Positions 1 through 5,343 of a stretch of 8,514 bases of DNA are shown piece by piece. The position numbers were made by a program, and so were the translations under genes. This DNA is from WTJX01 sp045106295 (GTDB lineage: Bacteria; Bacteroidota; Bacteroidia; Cytophagales; JAAEPT01): NCBI GenBank assembly GCA_045106295.1, contig JBGCEI010000076.1, positions 1 through 8,514 of the forward strand, given 5' to 3'. Each line of letters starts with the position of its first letter. Positions within the stretch are counted from its first letter, which is position 1. Under the pieces are notes generated by a model, which was not told where the DNA came from, searched no databases, and saw only the letters and a program-made list of their open reading frames with translations.

Positions 1-972
1 ATAACCTAGCTGAGAAATGGTAGAAAACGCCAATACCTTTTTAATGTCGTTTTGTGTACAAGCGGCTACCGCTCCCATAAAGGCAGTAATGGCACCAATG
101 GTAGCTACAATAGTTAAGACATCGTCCGAAAGGAGAAAGAAAATTCTTGCCAATAAGAAAATACCTGCTGCTACCATAGTTGCTGCATGGATCAGTGCCG
201 AAACAGGAGTAGGTCCTTCCATAGCATCAGGTAGCCATATTTGTAGTGGAAACTGAGCCGATTTAGTGACACAACCCACAAAAAGAGATAAGCCAATAAT
301 CATTAACCAAGTAGTCGATAAAACGGATTGACTAGGAAACCAAGCCATCAGTTCGTTGAAATCTAAGGTGCCAGCAAAAGAATACAAAGCTAGAATAGCG
401 ACTAAGAAAGCTGAATCACCAATCTTGTTAACCAAAAATGCTTTTTTGTTTGCTTCAACGGCAGAAGGTTTATCGTACCAATAACCAATCAATAGATAAG
501 AAGAAAGCCCTACTAGTTCCCAGAATACGAATAACATCAGTAGATTATTACTAATTAAAATACCTGTCATAGAAAAGGTAAACAGGCCTAAATAAGCGAA
601 GTACTTTTCAAAATCACGATCTCCACGTAGGTAAGCAATGGAGAATAAGTGAACCAAAAACGATACAAAGTTTACAATAACGAGTAATAGACCACTTAGG
701 TAATCAACTTTGATTCCTACAAAAAATATTTTCTCTGCTGAAAGCTGAAACCAAGGGATTTGATAATAAAACGCACCATTAGTAAATACTTCTTTTCCAA
801 TGAAAAGAGAAAGTGTGAAACAGCTAAATAAGATCACCGTCGCATAAATCCCTCTGAATTTTTTAATAGTTCTTCCCAATAAAATTAAGAGCAAGAAACT
901 AGAAAATGGAAGTAGTAAGGTACTGACTACCAAGTAAAGTAAAGAGTTGCTATGGTGTGCTAATTCTCCCAT
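1..972 (-). CDS. nuoL: NADH-quinone oxidoreductase subunit L, N-terminal half (runs off left edge)
   Basis: Antiporter-like membrane subunit of respiratory complex I (NDH-1), which helps couple quinone reduction to proton pumping in the inner membrane. The frame is open from the ATG at 972-970 to the window edge, giving 324 codons; complete NuoL proteins are usually a little over 600 residues, so about half is present. The translation is a string of hydrophobic segments with the family signatures: FWELVGLSSYLLIGYW around residues 150-165 with the TM5 glutamate at E152, then TKSAQFPLQIWLPDAMEGPT with the channel lysine at K237, followed by PVSALIHAATMVAAG with H262. The ATG shares one base with the nuoK stop (TAATG), so translation is probably coupled; no Shine-Dalgarno is visible. 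Identification is secure against the related NuoM and NuoN because of the DAMEGPTPVSALIHAATMV block and the position after nuoK. No frameshift or internal stop was seen. Confidence 0.96.
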   Translation of the reverse strand, partial: MGELAHHSNSLLYLVVSTLLLPFSSFLLLILLGRTIKKFRGIYATVILFSCFTLSLFIGKEVFTNGAFYYQIPWFQLSAEKIFFVGIKVDYLSGLLLVIVNFVSFLVHLFSIAYLRGDRDFEKYFAYLGLFTFSMTGILISNNLLMLFVFWELVGLSSYLLIGYWYDKPSAVEANKKAFLVNKIGDSAFLVAILALYSFAGTLDFNELMAWFPSQSVLSTTWLMIIGLSLFVGCVTKSAQFPLQIWLPDAMEGPTPVSALIHAATMVAAGIFLLARIFFLLSDDVLTIVATIGAITAFMGAVAACTQNDIKKVLAFSTISQLGY

Positions 973-1268
973 TAATCTCGTAAGCTAGAAATAGCGTCTA
1001 GGTTAGACGTTCCTCGTTGTTTTACCAGTTGTAAAATAATTCCTAAGGCAATAGCTGCTTCACAAACTGCAATTACAATTACAAAAAGAGCAAACATGAT
1101 TCCGTCTGTATTAGGATGGATGGCATTAAAAGCCACTAAATTGATGTTTACGGCGTTTAGAGCTAGTTCAATACCGATTAAAATAAACAGTAAATTCCTT
1201 TTTACTAGAATAATAGTAATTCCAATACAAAATAGAAGCGCTGCTATGTAAACTAAATATTGAATCAT
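972..1268 (-). CDS. nuoK: NADH-quinone oxidoreductase subunit K
   Basis: Small membrane subunit of complex I that carries part of the proton-transfer path between the quinone site and the antiporter-like subunits. It has 98 residues, close to the family norm of about 100, with three hydrophobic helices at roughly 3-22, 27-49 and 57-82. The two membrane glutamates characteristic of NuoK are present: E34 in IGIELALNAVN and E70 in AVCEAAIALG. The start ATG overlaps the nuoJ stop as ATGA (4 bases), and the stop overlaps the nuoL start by one base, so the gene sits in a tightly packed translational unit without its own obvious ribosome binding site. The C-terminal tail after the third helix (QRGTSNLDAISSLRD) is short and polar, as expected. 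Confidence 0.97.
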   Translation of the reverse strand: MIQYLVYIAALLFCIGITIILVKRNLLFILIGIELALNAVNINLVAFNAIHPNTDGIMFALFVIVIAVCEAAIALGIILQLVKQRGTSNLDAISSLRD

Positions 1269-1768
1269 GATACGTCTTTTTTATCAATCAAATAAATAGT
1301 TCCTACCAACACAACAAGCAGTAAAATACCTGCAATTTCAAATGGTAATAAATAATTTGTCATTAATTGAATACCGATAGATTCAATTACAGATACGTCT
1401 TTTACAAGAGAAGAAAATAAAGCGGTTGATCCACTAGAGTGAATCCCAAAAACTAAACCTCCAAGCAAAATTCCCCCAATTAGAAAACCAGAAAAGCGAT
1501 TAGAAAGTCCACTGACTAATTCTTTGACTGAAGAGACTCGGTTGGTCAACATAATTCCAAAAAGGAGTAAAACCAAAACACCTCCAATGTAAATGACCAA
1601 TTGTGTAATAGCTAGAAAATCAGCAGAAGCAAAAACGTACATAGCTGAGACACCTAAAAAACAAAAGAATAGGCTTAGTGCTGCATACAGAATATTTCTA
1701 GTAAACAGAATAAAAATACTACTAACAACTATGAGAGCAGCAAAAACAAAAAAGATGTAACTACTCAT
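1265..1768 (-). CDS. nuoJ: NADH-quinone oxidoreductase subunit J
   Basis: Membrane subunit of complex I lying between NuoH/NuoA and NuoK. From the ATG at 1768 it has 167 residues with five predicted membrane helices. Family landmarks are the third-helix stretch ITQLVIYIGGVLVLLLFGIML, which corresponds to the conserved pi-bulge region, and a last helix beginning YLLPFEIAGILLLVVLVGTI with a conserved Pro-Phe-Glu. An in-frame GTG two codons upstream (1774) would give 169 residues, but the Shine-Dalgarno AGGAGG (1775-1780) abuts that GTG and lies 6 bases before the ATG, so I chose the ATG. The start lies inside nuoI: the two genes share 8 bases (ATGAGTAG). The 3' end overlaps nuoK by 4 bases. Confidence 0.95.
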   Translation of the reverse strand: MSSYIFFVFAALIVVSSIFILFTRNILYAALSLFFCFLGVSAMYVFASADFLAITQLVIYIGGVLVLLLFGIMLTNRVSSVKELVSGLSNRFSGFLIGGILLGGLVFGIHSSGSTALFSSLVKDVSVIESIGIQLMTNYLLPFEIAGILLLVVLVGTIYLIDKKDVS

Positions 1769-2672
1769 TGTCACCCTCCTTTTTCTTTGGTTTAGGAATT
1801 ACCGGTTTCATCACTGGTTTTGCATCAGGTATTTTTGGCTTCTGAATAACAGGTTTTATAACTGGCTTGGCTTCTCCATTTTCTGTTTCGACTTTTGGTT
1901 TAGGAATCACCACTTTAGGTTGTCCTGTAGCTATTTTTGGTTTTGGTATACTAGGCTTAGGTGCTGGTATCACTGGCTTTTTAGCTGTAGCTGGCTTAGG
2001 AATTACTATCTTCGGTTTAGCACCAGGAATAGCAGGTTTCCCAATTACAGGAGTAGAAGAACTTACTTTTTTATCTGCTGCAGCCTTTTCTTTCGCTTTT
2101 TCTTTTGCCTCAGCAAATAGATCGTACTCACGTTGGCGTTTAAATACATCTTCGGCTGTTAGGTCAGAAAATTCATAGTTCATTCTGGTGACATCAAATT
2201 CGCTGTAATCGTATGTTTTCGTCATCGTAAGGCACTCGGTAGGGCATACGGTAGTACACAAACCACAGTAACAACACTTTGCCATGTCGATATCGAATTT
2301 GGCAGCATGTAAACGAACGGAAGAACCGTCGGATGTTTTACGGATTTCTTCTGGTGACTTGATGGCTTCAATATCTATGCAATCAACAGGGCAAACCTTA
2401 GCACATTTATCACAGACTATACAGTCTTCTATTTCGTTGTGCAATCGATAACGACCGTTGTCAGGAACGGGGAGTGTTTCTTTTGGGTATTGTAGGGTGG
2501 TAATTCCTTTGTCGTAATCGAAGTAGTTATCTGATTCAACCCCTACTCCACGACGTTGTTTTTTTGTGAGCGCATCTCTTAGGTGAATGATGGTGAGCAC
2601 CAATCCTTTAGAAGCTGAAAGTACAGCTACTTTTACGTCTAGCCAATATGTGTTTTTCTTTCTTTTAGACAC
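1761..2672 (-). CDS. nuoI: NADH-quinone oxidoreductase subunit I with a long Pro/Lys-rich C-terminal extension
   Basis: Ferredoxin-type subunit of complex I whose two [4Fe-4S] clusters (N6a and N6b in standard naming) pass electrons toward the quinone site. Two CxxCxxCxxxCP motifs are visible: C84/C87/C90/C94 and C133/C136/C139/C143, each followed by a further Cys (C98, C147). The N-terminal amphipathic part, LSASKGLVLTIIHLRD (18-33), fits the membrane-facing helix of the family. The conserved core ends near residue 185, the usual full length for NuoI. Here it continues through a charged Ala/Lys/Glu stretch (187-202) into a low-complexity tail (206-296) of repeated IPKP-like units, giving 303 residues. 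The start is GTG: a stop codon lies two codons upstream (TGA GAG GTG) and the next in-frame Met is residue 130, beyond the first cluster. nuoH is not upstream; about 480 bases separate it from the helicase gene. It overlaps nuoJ by 8 bases. Confidence 0.95.
   Translation of the reverse strand: MSKRKKNTYWLDVKVAVLSASKGLVLTIIHLRDALTKKQRRGVGVESDNYFDYDKGITTLQYPKETLPVPDNGRYRLHNEIEDCIVCDKCAKVCPVDCIDIEAIKSPEEIRKTSDGSSVRLHAAKFDIDMAKCCYCGLCTTVCPTECLTMTKTYDYSEFDVTRMNYEFSDLTAEDVFKRQREYDLFAEAKEKAKEKAAADKKVSSSTPVIGKPAIPGAKPKIVIPKPATAKKPVIPAPKPSIPKPKIATGQPKVVIPKPKVETENGEAKPVIKPVIQKPKIPDAKPVMKPVIPKPKKKEGDNE
1775..1780 (-). promoter_or_regulatory. Strong Shine-Dalgarno of nuoJ inside the nuoI tail
   Basis: The minus strand reads AAGGAGGGTGACAATG. 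AGGAGG is a full anti-16S match 6 bases from the nuoJ ATG. It lies within the last codons of nuoI (Lys-Glu-Gly), so ribosomes finishing nuoI would be placed next to the nuoJ start. It decides between the GTG (1774) and ATG (1768) starts. Such a strong match stands out because no comparable site is visible before the other genes here, as is usual in Bacteroidota. Confidence 0.75.
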
Positions 2673-2803
2673 CTCTCAAACAAGGGGTTATACCCTCGGT
2701 TAAGTAAGTTACAAACTTAGCAGATTTCTTTTTAGAAAGAACCTTTTGTGGACAGTTTTCAATGGATAAAGTAAACTGTATTTAAAAAGTGGTTATGCAG
2801 CAA
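2673..2803. other. Intergenic spacer upstream of nuoI
   Basis: No coding sequence is seen on either strand. It holds the candidate nuoI promoter, an AT-only palindrome TTTCTaaaaAGAAA between the two promoter boxes, and the GGGTATAACCC palindrome within the predicted leader. There is no residue of nuoH, such as its conserved hydrophobic segments, in any frame. Confidence 0.6.
2712..2741 (-). promoter_or_regulatory. Candidate Bacteroidota-type promoter for nuoIJKL
   Basis: On the minus strand TAAGTTTG (2719-2712) matches the -7 consensus TAnnTTTG exactly. TTC at 2741-2739 stands 19 bases upstream, one base from the consensus -33 TTG. Transcription would begin near 2705, giving a leader of about 30 bases before the nuoI GTG. 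A small palindrome, GGGTATAACCC (2684-2694), falls in that leader. The site would let nuoI onward be expressed without an upstream nuoA-H block. It is a pattern match only. Confidence 0.5.
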
Positions 2804-2974
2804 TCAATTTTGAACGCTCTTTACATGTTGCTTATTAGAAATAGAGAATTCTTCTGTCTTAGAATTAAATCGTTCAACTAACTTTAGCTGATAAATTAAT
2901 TCATCTATCTGAAGAAATTCGATATCTGAAAAGTTAGATAGGTTGCTAGGTTGTGAGTTAGTTTGATTTGTCAT
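2804..2974 (-). CDS. Small hypothetical protein, 56 residues
   Basis: An ATG-initiated reading frame of 56 codons ending in TGA, alone in the spacer between the helicase gene and nuoI. I do not recognise the product. It begins with a polar Asn/Ser/Gln/Thr-rich stretch (MTNQTNSQPSNLSNFS), followed by a probable amphipathic helix, DIEFLQIDELIYQLKLVERF (about 17-36), with hydrophobics spaced three to four apart, and then a polar tail. There is no signal peptide, membrane helix or Cys/His motif, so a small soluble or coiled-coil partner protein would be the simplest guess. The leader is A/T-rich with no Shine-Dalgarno, normal for this phylum. In its favour are the sensible amino-acid composition and same-strand placement; against it are its length and the absence of a clear promoter. 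It may equally be a chance frame. Confidence 0.45.
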   Translation of the reverse strand: MTNQTNSQPSNLSNFSDIEFLQIDELIYQLKLVERFNSKTEEFSISNKQHVKSVQN

Positions 2975-3151
2975 AAGTAAATAAAGTTTAATTTTAATGT
3001 TTTACTAATGTAGAAAGAGAGAGTTGATTGATAGTGTATATATACCTGATTTTAAGACAATAATCATGCTTTAATTCGTTGTAAGACTGTTTTTTTGATT
3101 TTCTCCTCTTAAACTTAAATTAAAGTAATAGGGTTACGTTTTTGTTCAAAA
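2975..3151. other. Spacer between helicase gene and small ORF
   Basis: AT-rich DNA with no supported gene. On the minus strand it contains an AAGAGGAGAAAATC stretch (3097-3110) that looks like a ribosome binding site but has no start codon at a suitable distance, and a perfect 10-base palindrome GTATATATAC (3036-3045) about 60 bases before the small ORF. No GC-rich hairpin with a T-run that could serve as a helicase terminator is visible. Confidence 0.5.
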
Positions 3152-4483
3152 TTATTTTGAATGTTTTGTTTTTGGCTTTTTATATTTGAAACCAATTTCT
3201 CTTCTGTACTTACCTCCTAAGTTTTCTTTACTGTTTTTTGCGCTCTTTTCATGAAAGGCACTGCCACCTTCTTCTTCACTTTTATTTTTATGGATTTTAT
3301 TAGTCTCTTTGAATTTGATTCGTGGTTTCTCTTCCGGAGTCAATTCTTCATTAATAGTTACATTATTAGGAAAAGGGAGTAAGTCAATCTTCATTTTCAT
3401 GAGCTCTTGAATATGGTCTACAAAAGGAAGCTCCTTTTCAGTAGAGAATAAAATACTCAGTCCTTTCTTTTCTGCCCGTCCTGTTCGTCCAATTCTGTGG
3501 ATGTAATTTTCTGGATATTCAGGCGTATCTAAACTAATTACCTGCGAAACGCCATCGAAGTCAATCCCTCGCGCCATCACGTCAGTGGCAATCAATAAAC
3601 GACATTGACCACTTTCGAACTGTTCAATACTTCGTAGACGGTAATTTTGATTTTTATTGGCATGGATTACACAAGCTTCTCCTTTGAAAATGGCTTCCAT
3701 ACGCTCCAAGATTCGATCAGCCATGCGTTTACTACTCACAAAAACGATTGTTTTAGTATAGGTTTCTCTATCACTCAGTAAATCTTCTAATAGATTGAGT
3801 TTTGTGTAAAAGTTAAGAGCCTCGTAACGCTGTTGCGTAATATTATCCAATGGAGTACCACTCACCGCAACGGATATTTTAACAGGGTCAATAAAAGAGT
3901 TGTCTATGATTTCTTCTACGCTCTCGGTCATCGTAGCAGAAAATAAAATCCCCTGTCGTTGCTGAGGAAGTAACTCCACAATGTTTTGAATCTGAAACTT
4001 GAACCCTAAATCGAGCATGACATCTACTTCGTCAATCACTAATTTTTGAATAGATTTCAATGAGATGGCTCGTGCCAAAGCTAAATCGTATAAACGACCA
4101 GGTGTAGCGACCACAATGTCTGCTCCTCCTGAAACTTCTTGTTTTTGGGTATTGATATTAGACCCAGCAAAAATACCTAGTACTCTATTGTTTGTGTATT
4201 TACTTAATTTTTCAATTTCATTAACTACCTGTATGACTAATTCTCTTGTAGGAACTAGGATTAATACTCGTGGATTTTTTTGTTTACTAAATGGTAATAC
4301 ACGCAGAATGGGTAGGAGATAAGCCAGCGTTTTTCCTGTTCCCGTTTGCGCTATTCCAACTACATCCTTTCCTGACATCACTACAGGGAACGATTGCTCT
4401 TGAATAGGTGTAGGGGTTTCGAACTCCAAATCACCCAAAGCGTTTAATAAAGCAGAGTTTAGGTTTAAATCAGTAAACTTCAT
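3152..4483 (-). CDS. DEAD-box family ATP-dependent RNA helicase, RhlE-like, with DEVD motif II
   Basis: Cytosolic RNA-remodelling ATPase of superfamily 2; in bacteria these act in ribosome assembly, RNA decay or cold adaptation. The motifs occur in order: Q motif with Phe3 and TPTPIQ (Q28), motif I AQTGTGKT (45-52), Ia PTREL (78-82), GG (119-120), Ib TPGR (127-130), motif II DEVD (151-154), III SAT (182-184), IV IVFVSS (246-251), V ATDVMARGID (299-308) and VI HRIGRTGR (329-336). All catalytic residues are intact; only Ala153 of the usual DEAD is replaced by Val. The segment HANKNQNYRLRSIEQFESG is RhlE-like. After the two RecA domains (to about 370) comes a basic, Lys-rich tail (about 385-443) ending KKPKTKHSK, typical of non-specific RNA binding. 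At 443 residues the length is normal. The gene is flanked by long spacers and is probably monocistronic. The specific paralogue cannot be assigned. Confidence 0.95.
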   Translation of the reverse strand: MKFTDLNLNSALLNALGDLEFETPTPIQEQSFPVVMSGKDVVGIAQTGTGKTLAYLLPILRVLPFSKQKNPRVLILVPTRELVIQVVNEIEKLSKYTNNRVLGIFAGSNINTQKQEVSGGADIVVATPGRLYDLALARAISLKSIQKLVIDEVDVMLDLGFKFQIQNIVELLPQQRQGILFSATMTESVEEIIDNSFIDPVKISVAVSGTPLDNITQQRYEALNFYTKLNLLEDLLSDRETYTKTIVFVSSKRMADRILERMEAIFKGEACVIHANKNQNYRLRSIEQFESGQCRLLIATDVMARGIDFDGVSQVISLDTPEYPENYIHRIGRTGRAEKKGLSILFSTEKELPFVDHIQELMKMKIDLLPFPNNVTINEELTPEEKPRIKFKETNKIHKNKSEEEGGSAFHEKSAKNSKENLGGKYRREIGFKYKKPKTKHSK

Positions 4484-4505
4484 GGTGCGACAGGGGTTAA
4501 GAATG

Positions 4506-4513
4506 TAAAGATA
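4506..4513 (-). promoter_or_regulatory. Weak candidate -7 box for the helicase gene
   Basis: TATCTTTA matches TAnnTTTG at all but the last defined base and lies 22 bases before the helicase ATG. No TTG-like -33 box is found at the proper distance, so this is a weak call, given mainly because the gene needs its own promoter. Confidence 0.22.
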
Positions 4514-4732
4514 GGCTAATTTGGATGAAAAATGATCTGTTAACGGCTTATGTATGAGTAGGAGTGGACTTGAAATAACTACTTTCTGTTTACAATCATA
4601 CTTTAATTTAAGCCGTTGTGTCCCCTGAAAAGTGGTGCAAAAAGTACAACCAATCTTTAAATTGTGTTAAGTGAAATTTAGCTATTTAAATCAATGTTTA
4701 TACCTGTGCAGATGACAAGAAAAGCGTAACCT
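4514..4732. other. Gene-free spacer with a short inverted repeat and a possible mobile-element end
   Basis: No supported gene; the longest ATG frames on either strand are about 24 codons or less. A 9-base perfect inverted repeat (AACGGCTTA at 4542-4550, TAAGCCGTT at 4609-4617) encloses 58 bases, and just beyond its right arm lies TGTCCCCTGAAAAGTGGTG (4619-4637), which resembles the terminal repeats of some insertion sequences. No partner end or transposase is in the window. Both could be chance. Confidence 0.3.
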
Positions 4733-4766
4733 AAGTAATTTCAGTTTGGAATCTGAAATTTTACTT
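4733..4766 (-). terminator. Hairpin at the 3' end of the lysA / exporter / GyrI-like transcript
   Basis: The plus strand reads AAGTAATTTCAG (4733-4744), loop TTTGGAAT (4745-4752), then CTGAAATTTTACTT (4753-4766). The inner 8 base pairs are perfect and the outer AAGTAA/TTACTT arms also pair after a two-base bulge. The right arm includes the stop codon of the GyrI-like gene. On the minus strand the hairpin is followed by AGGTTACGCTTTTCTTG, which is only moderately T-rich, so this may be an imperfect intrinsic terminator or an RNA-stabilising 3' hairpin. Confidence 0.55.
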
Positions 4767-5288
4767 AACGCCCATTTCAATTTCGATGTTATCGTCAGTT
4801 CCATATTTCTCTACTAGGTAAGTAGAATCTACAGTAAGTTTTTTCTTTTCAATGAACTCATTCAATTTCGGATAAACACTCCCTTGGAATATGAAGTGAG
4901 AAGTAGATGAGCCTTTTACTATTTTTCTAGGCTGAAATATTCGATGTTCATAAGAAGCGTCAGATAGGGAAGAGGTGTCTTCTACTTCAAAGCCTACAAA
5001 TGTATTGACATGATAGTTATTCGCTTTAGAAGGTTCACTCAATTCGTAGTGCACCATGAAAATAGGAGAGTTGGTCTCACCTGTTTTCTTTTTTATCTCT
5101 ACAAAGATGTTTTTGAATGCTTCGTCATTCGTACTTCCATTGAATTCTTTCCCCAATAAAAGGTAGCGAGCAGAAGTTGTTTGTTCTATCGATAGACTAG
5201 AACCTCTTTTTTTATAAAAATAAAAGAGCGTACAACTCACTAGTAACATTGCTGCTATGAAGAACTTTAATTTTTTTACGAATGTCAT
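4761..5288 (-). CDS. Membrane-anchored protein resembling the GyrI effector-binding fold (tentative)
   Basis: A 175-residue protein. A short basic N-terminus (KKLK) precedes one hydrophobic segment (about 9-25) and a KKR stretch, then a soluble domain from about 35 to the end. The soluble part follows the general pattern I associate with GyrI-like/AraC effector-binding domains: an opening strand YLLLGKEF, an F-x-x-I helix, SPIFMVHYEL, a strand FVGFEVED, then FQGSVYPKLNEFIEKKKL and a closing strand pair with VEKYGTDDNIEIEMGV. Members of that family bind small hydrophobic or cationic molecules, either as free proteins or attached to regulators; binding here is not shown. LVSC at 16-19 fits a lipobox, but the strongly hydrophobic residues just after the Cys favour an uncleaved anchor. 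The ATG lies 55 bases after the exporter gene on the same strand, and a hairpin closes the transcript. The fold assignment is by eye only. Confidence 0.6.
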   Translation of the reverse strand: MTFVKKLKFFIAAMLLVSCTLFYFYKKRGSSLSIEQTTSARYLLLGKEFNGSTNDEAFKNIFVEIKKKTGETNSPIFMVHYELSEPSKANNYHVNTFVGFEVEDTSSLSDASYEHRIFQPRKIVKGSSTSHFIFQGSVYPKLNEFIEKKKLTVDSTYLVEKYGTDDNIEIEMGVK

Positions 5289-5343
5289 ATTTTTTCAATT
5301 TAGGTAGACCAAAATAGCGAAAATCTATCTGTAAATCAGAAAA

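Noticed and set aside
17..256. Plus-strand open frame of 79 codons
   Set aside because: It lies wholly opposite nuoL, in the stretch encoding the highly conserved KSAQ to ISQLGY region; a shadow frame.
1265..1774. GTG start of nuoJ at 1774
   Set aside because: The Shine-Dalgarno directly abuts this codon, leaving no spacer; the ATG at 1768 has the proper 6-base gap.
1867..2178. Two overlapping plus-strand open frames (103 and 66 codons) rich in Gly, Leu and Phe or Trp and Tyr
   Set aside because: They are the antisense of the low-complexity Pro/Lys tail of nuoI; the repetitive composition removes stop codons on the opposite strand.
3005..3067. Minus-strand 20-codon frame before the small ORF, considered as a leader peptide
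   Set aside because: It has no ribosome binding site, no run of a regulatory amino acid and no attenuator hairpin after it.
2975..3151. Possible RNA gene or riboswitch in the spacer after the helicase gene
   Set aside because: Only AT-rich short palindromes are visible; there is no sustained stem structure or recognisable RNA motif.
4065..4322. Plus-strand open frame of 85 codons
   Set aside because: It is opposite the helicase core between motif I and motif Ib; there is no start context and no family resemblance.
5226..5240. Lipobox LVSC in the GyrI-like protein, considered as lipoprotein evidence
   Set aside because: The residues right after Cys19 (TLFYFYKKR) are hydrophobic then basic, unlike the polar start of mature lipoproteins; a plain membrane anchor fits better.
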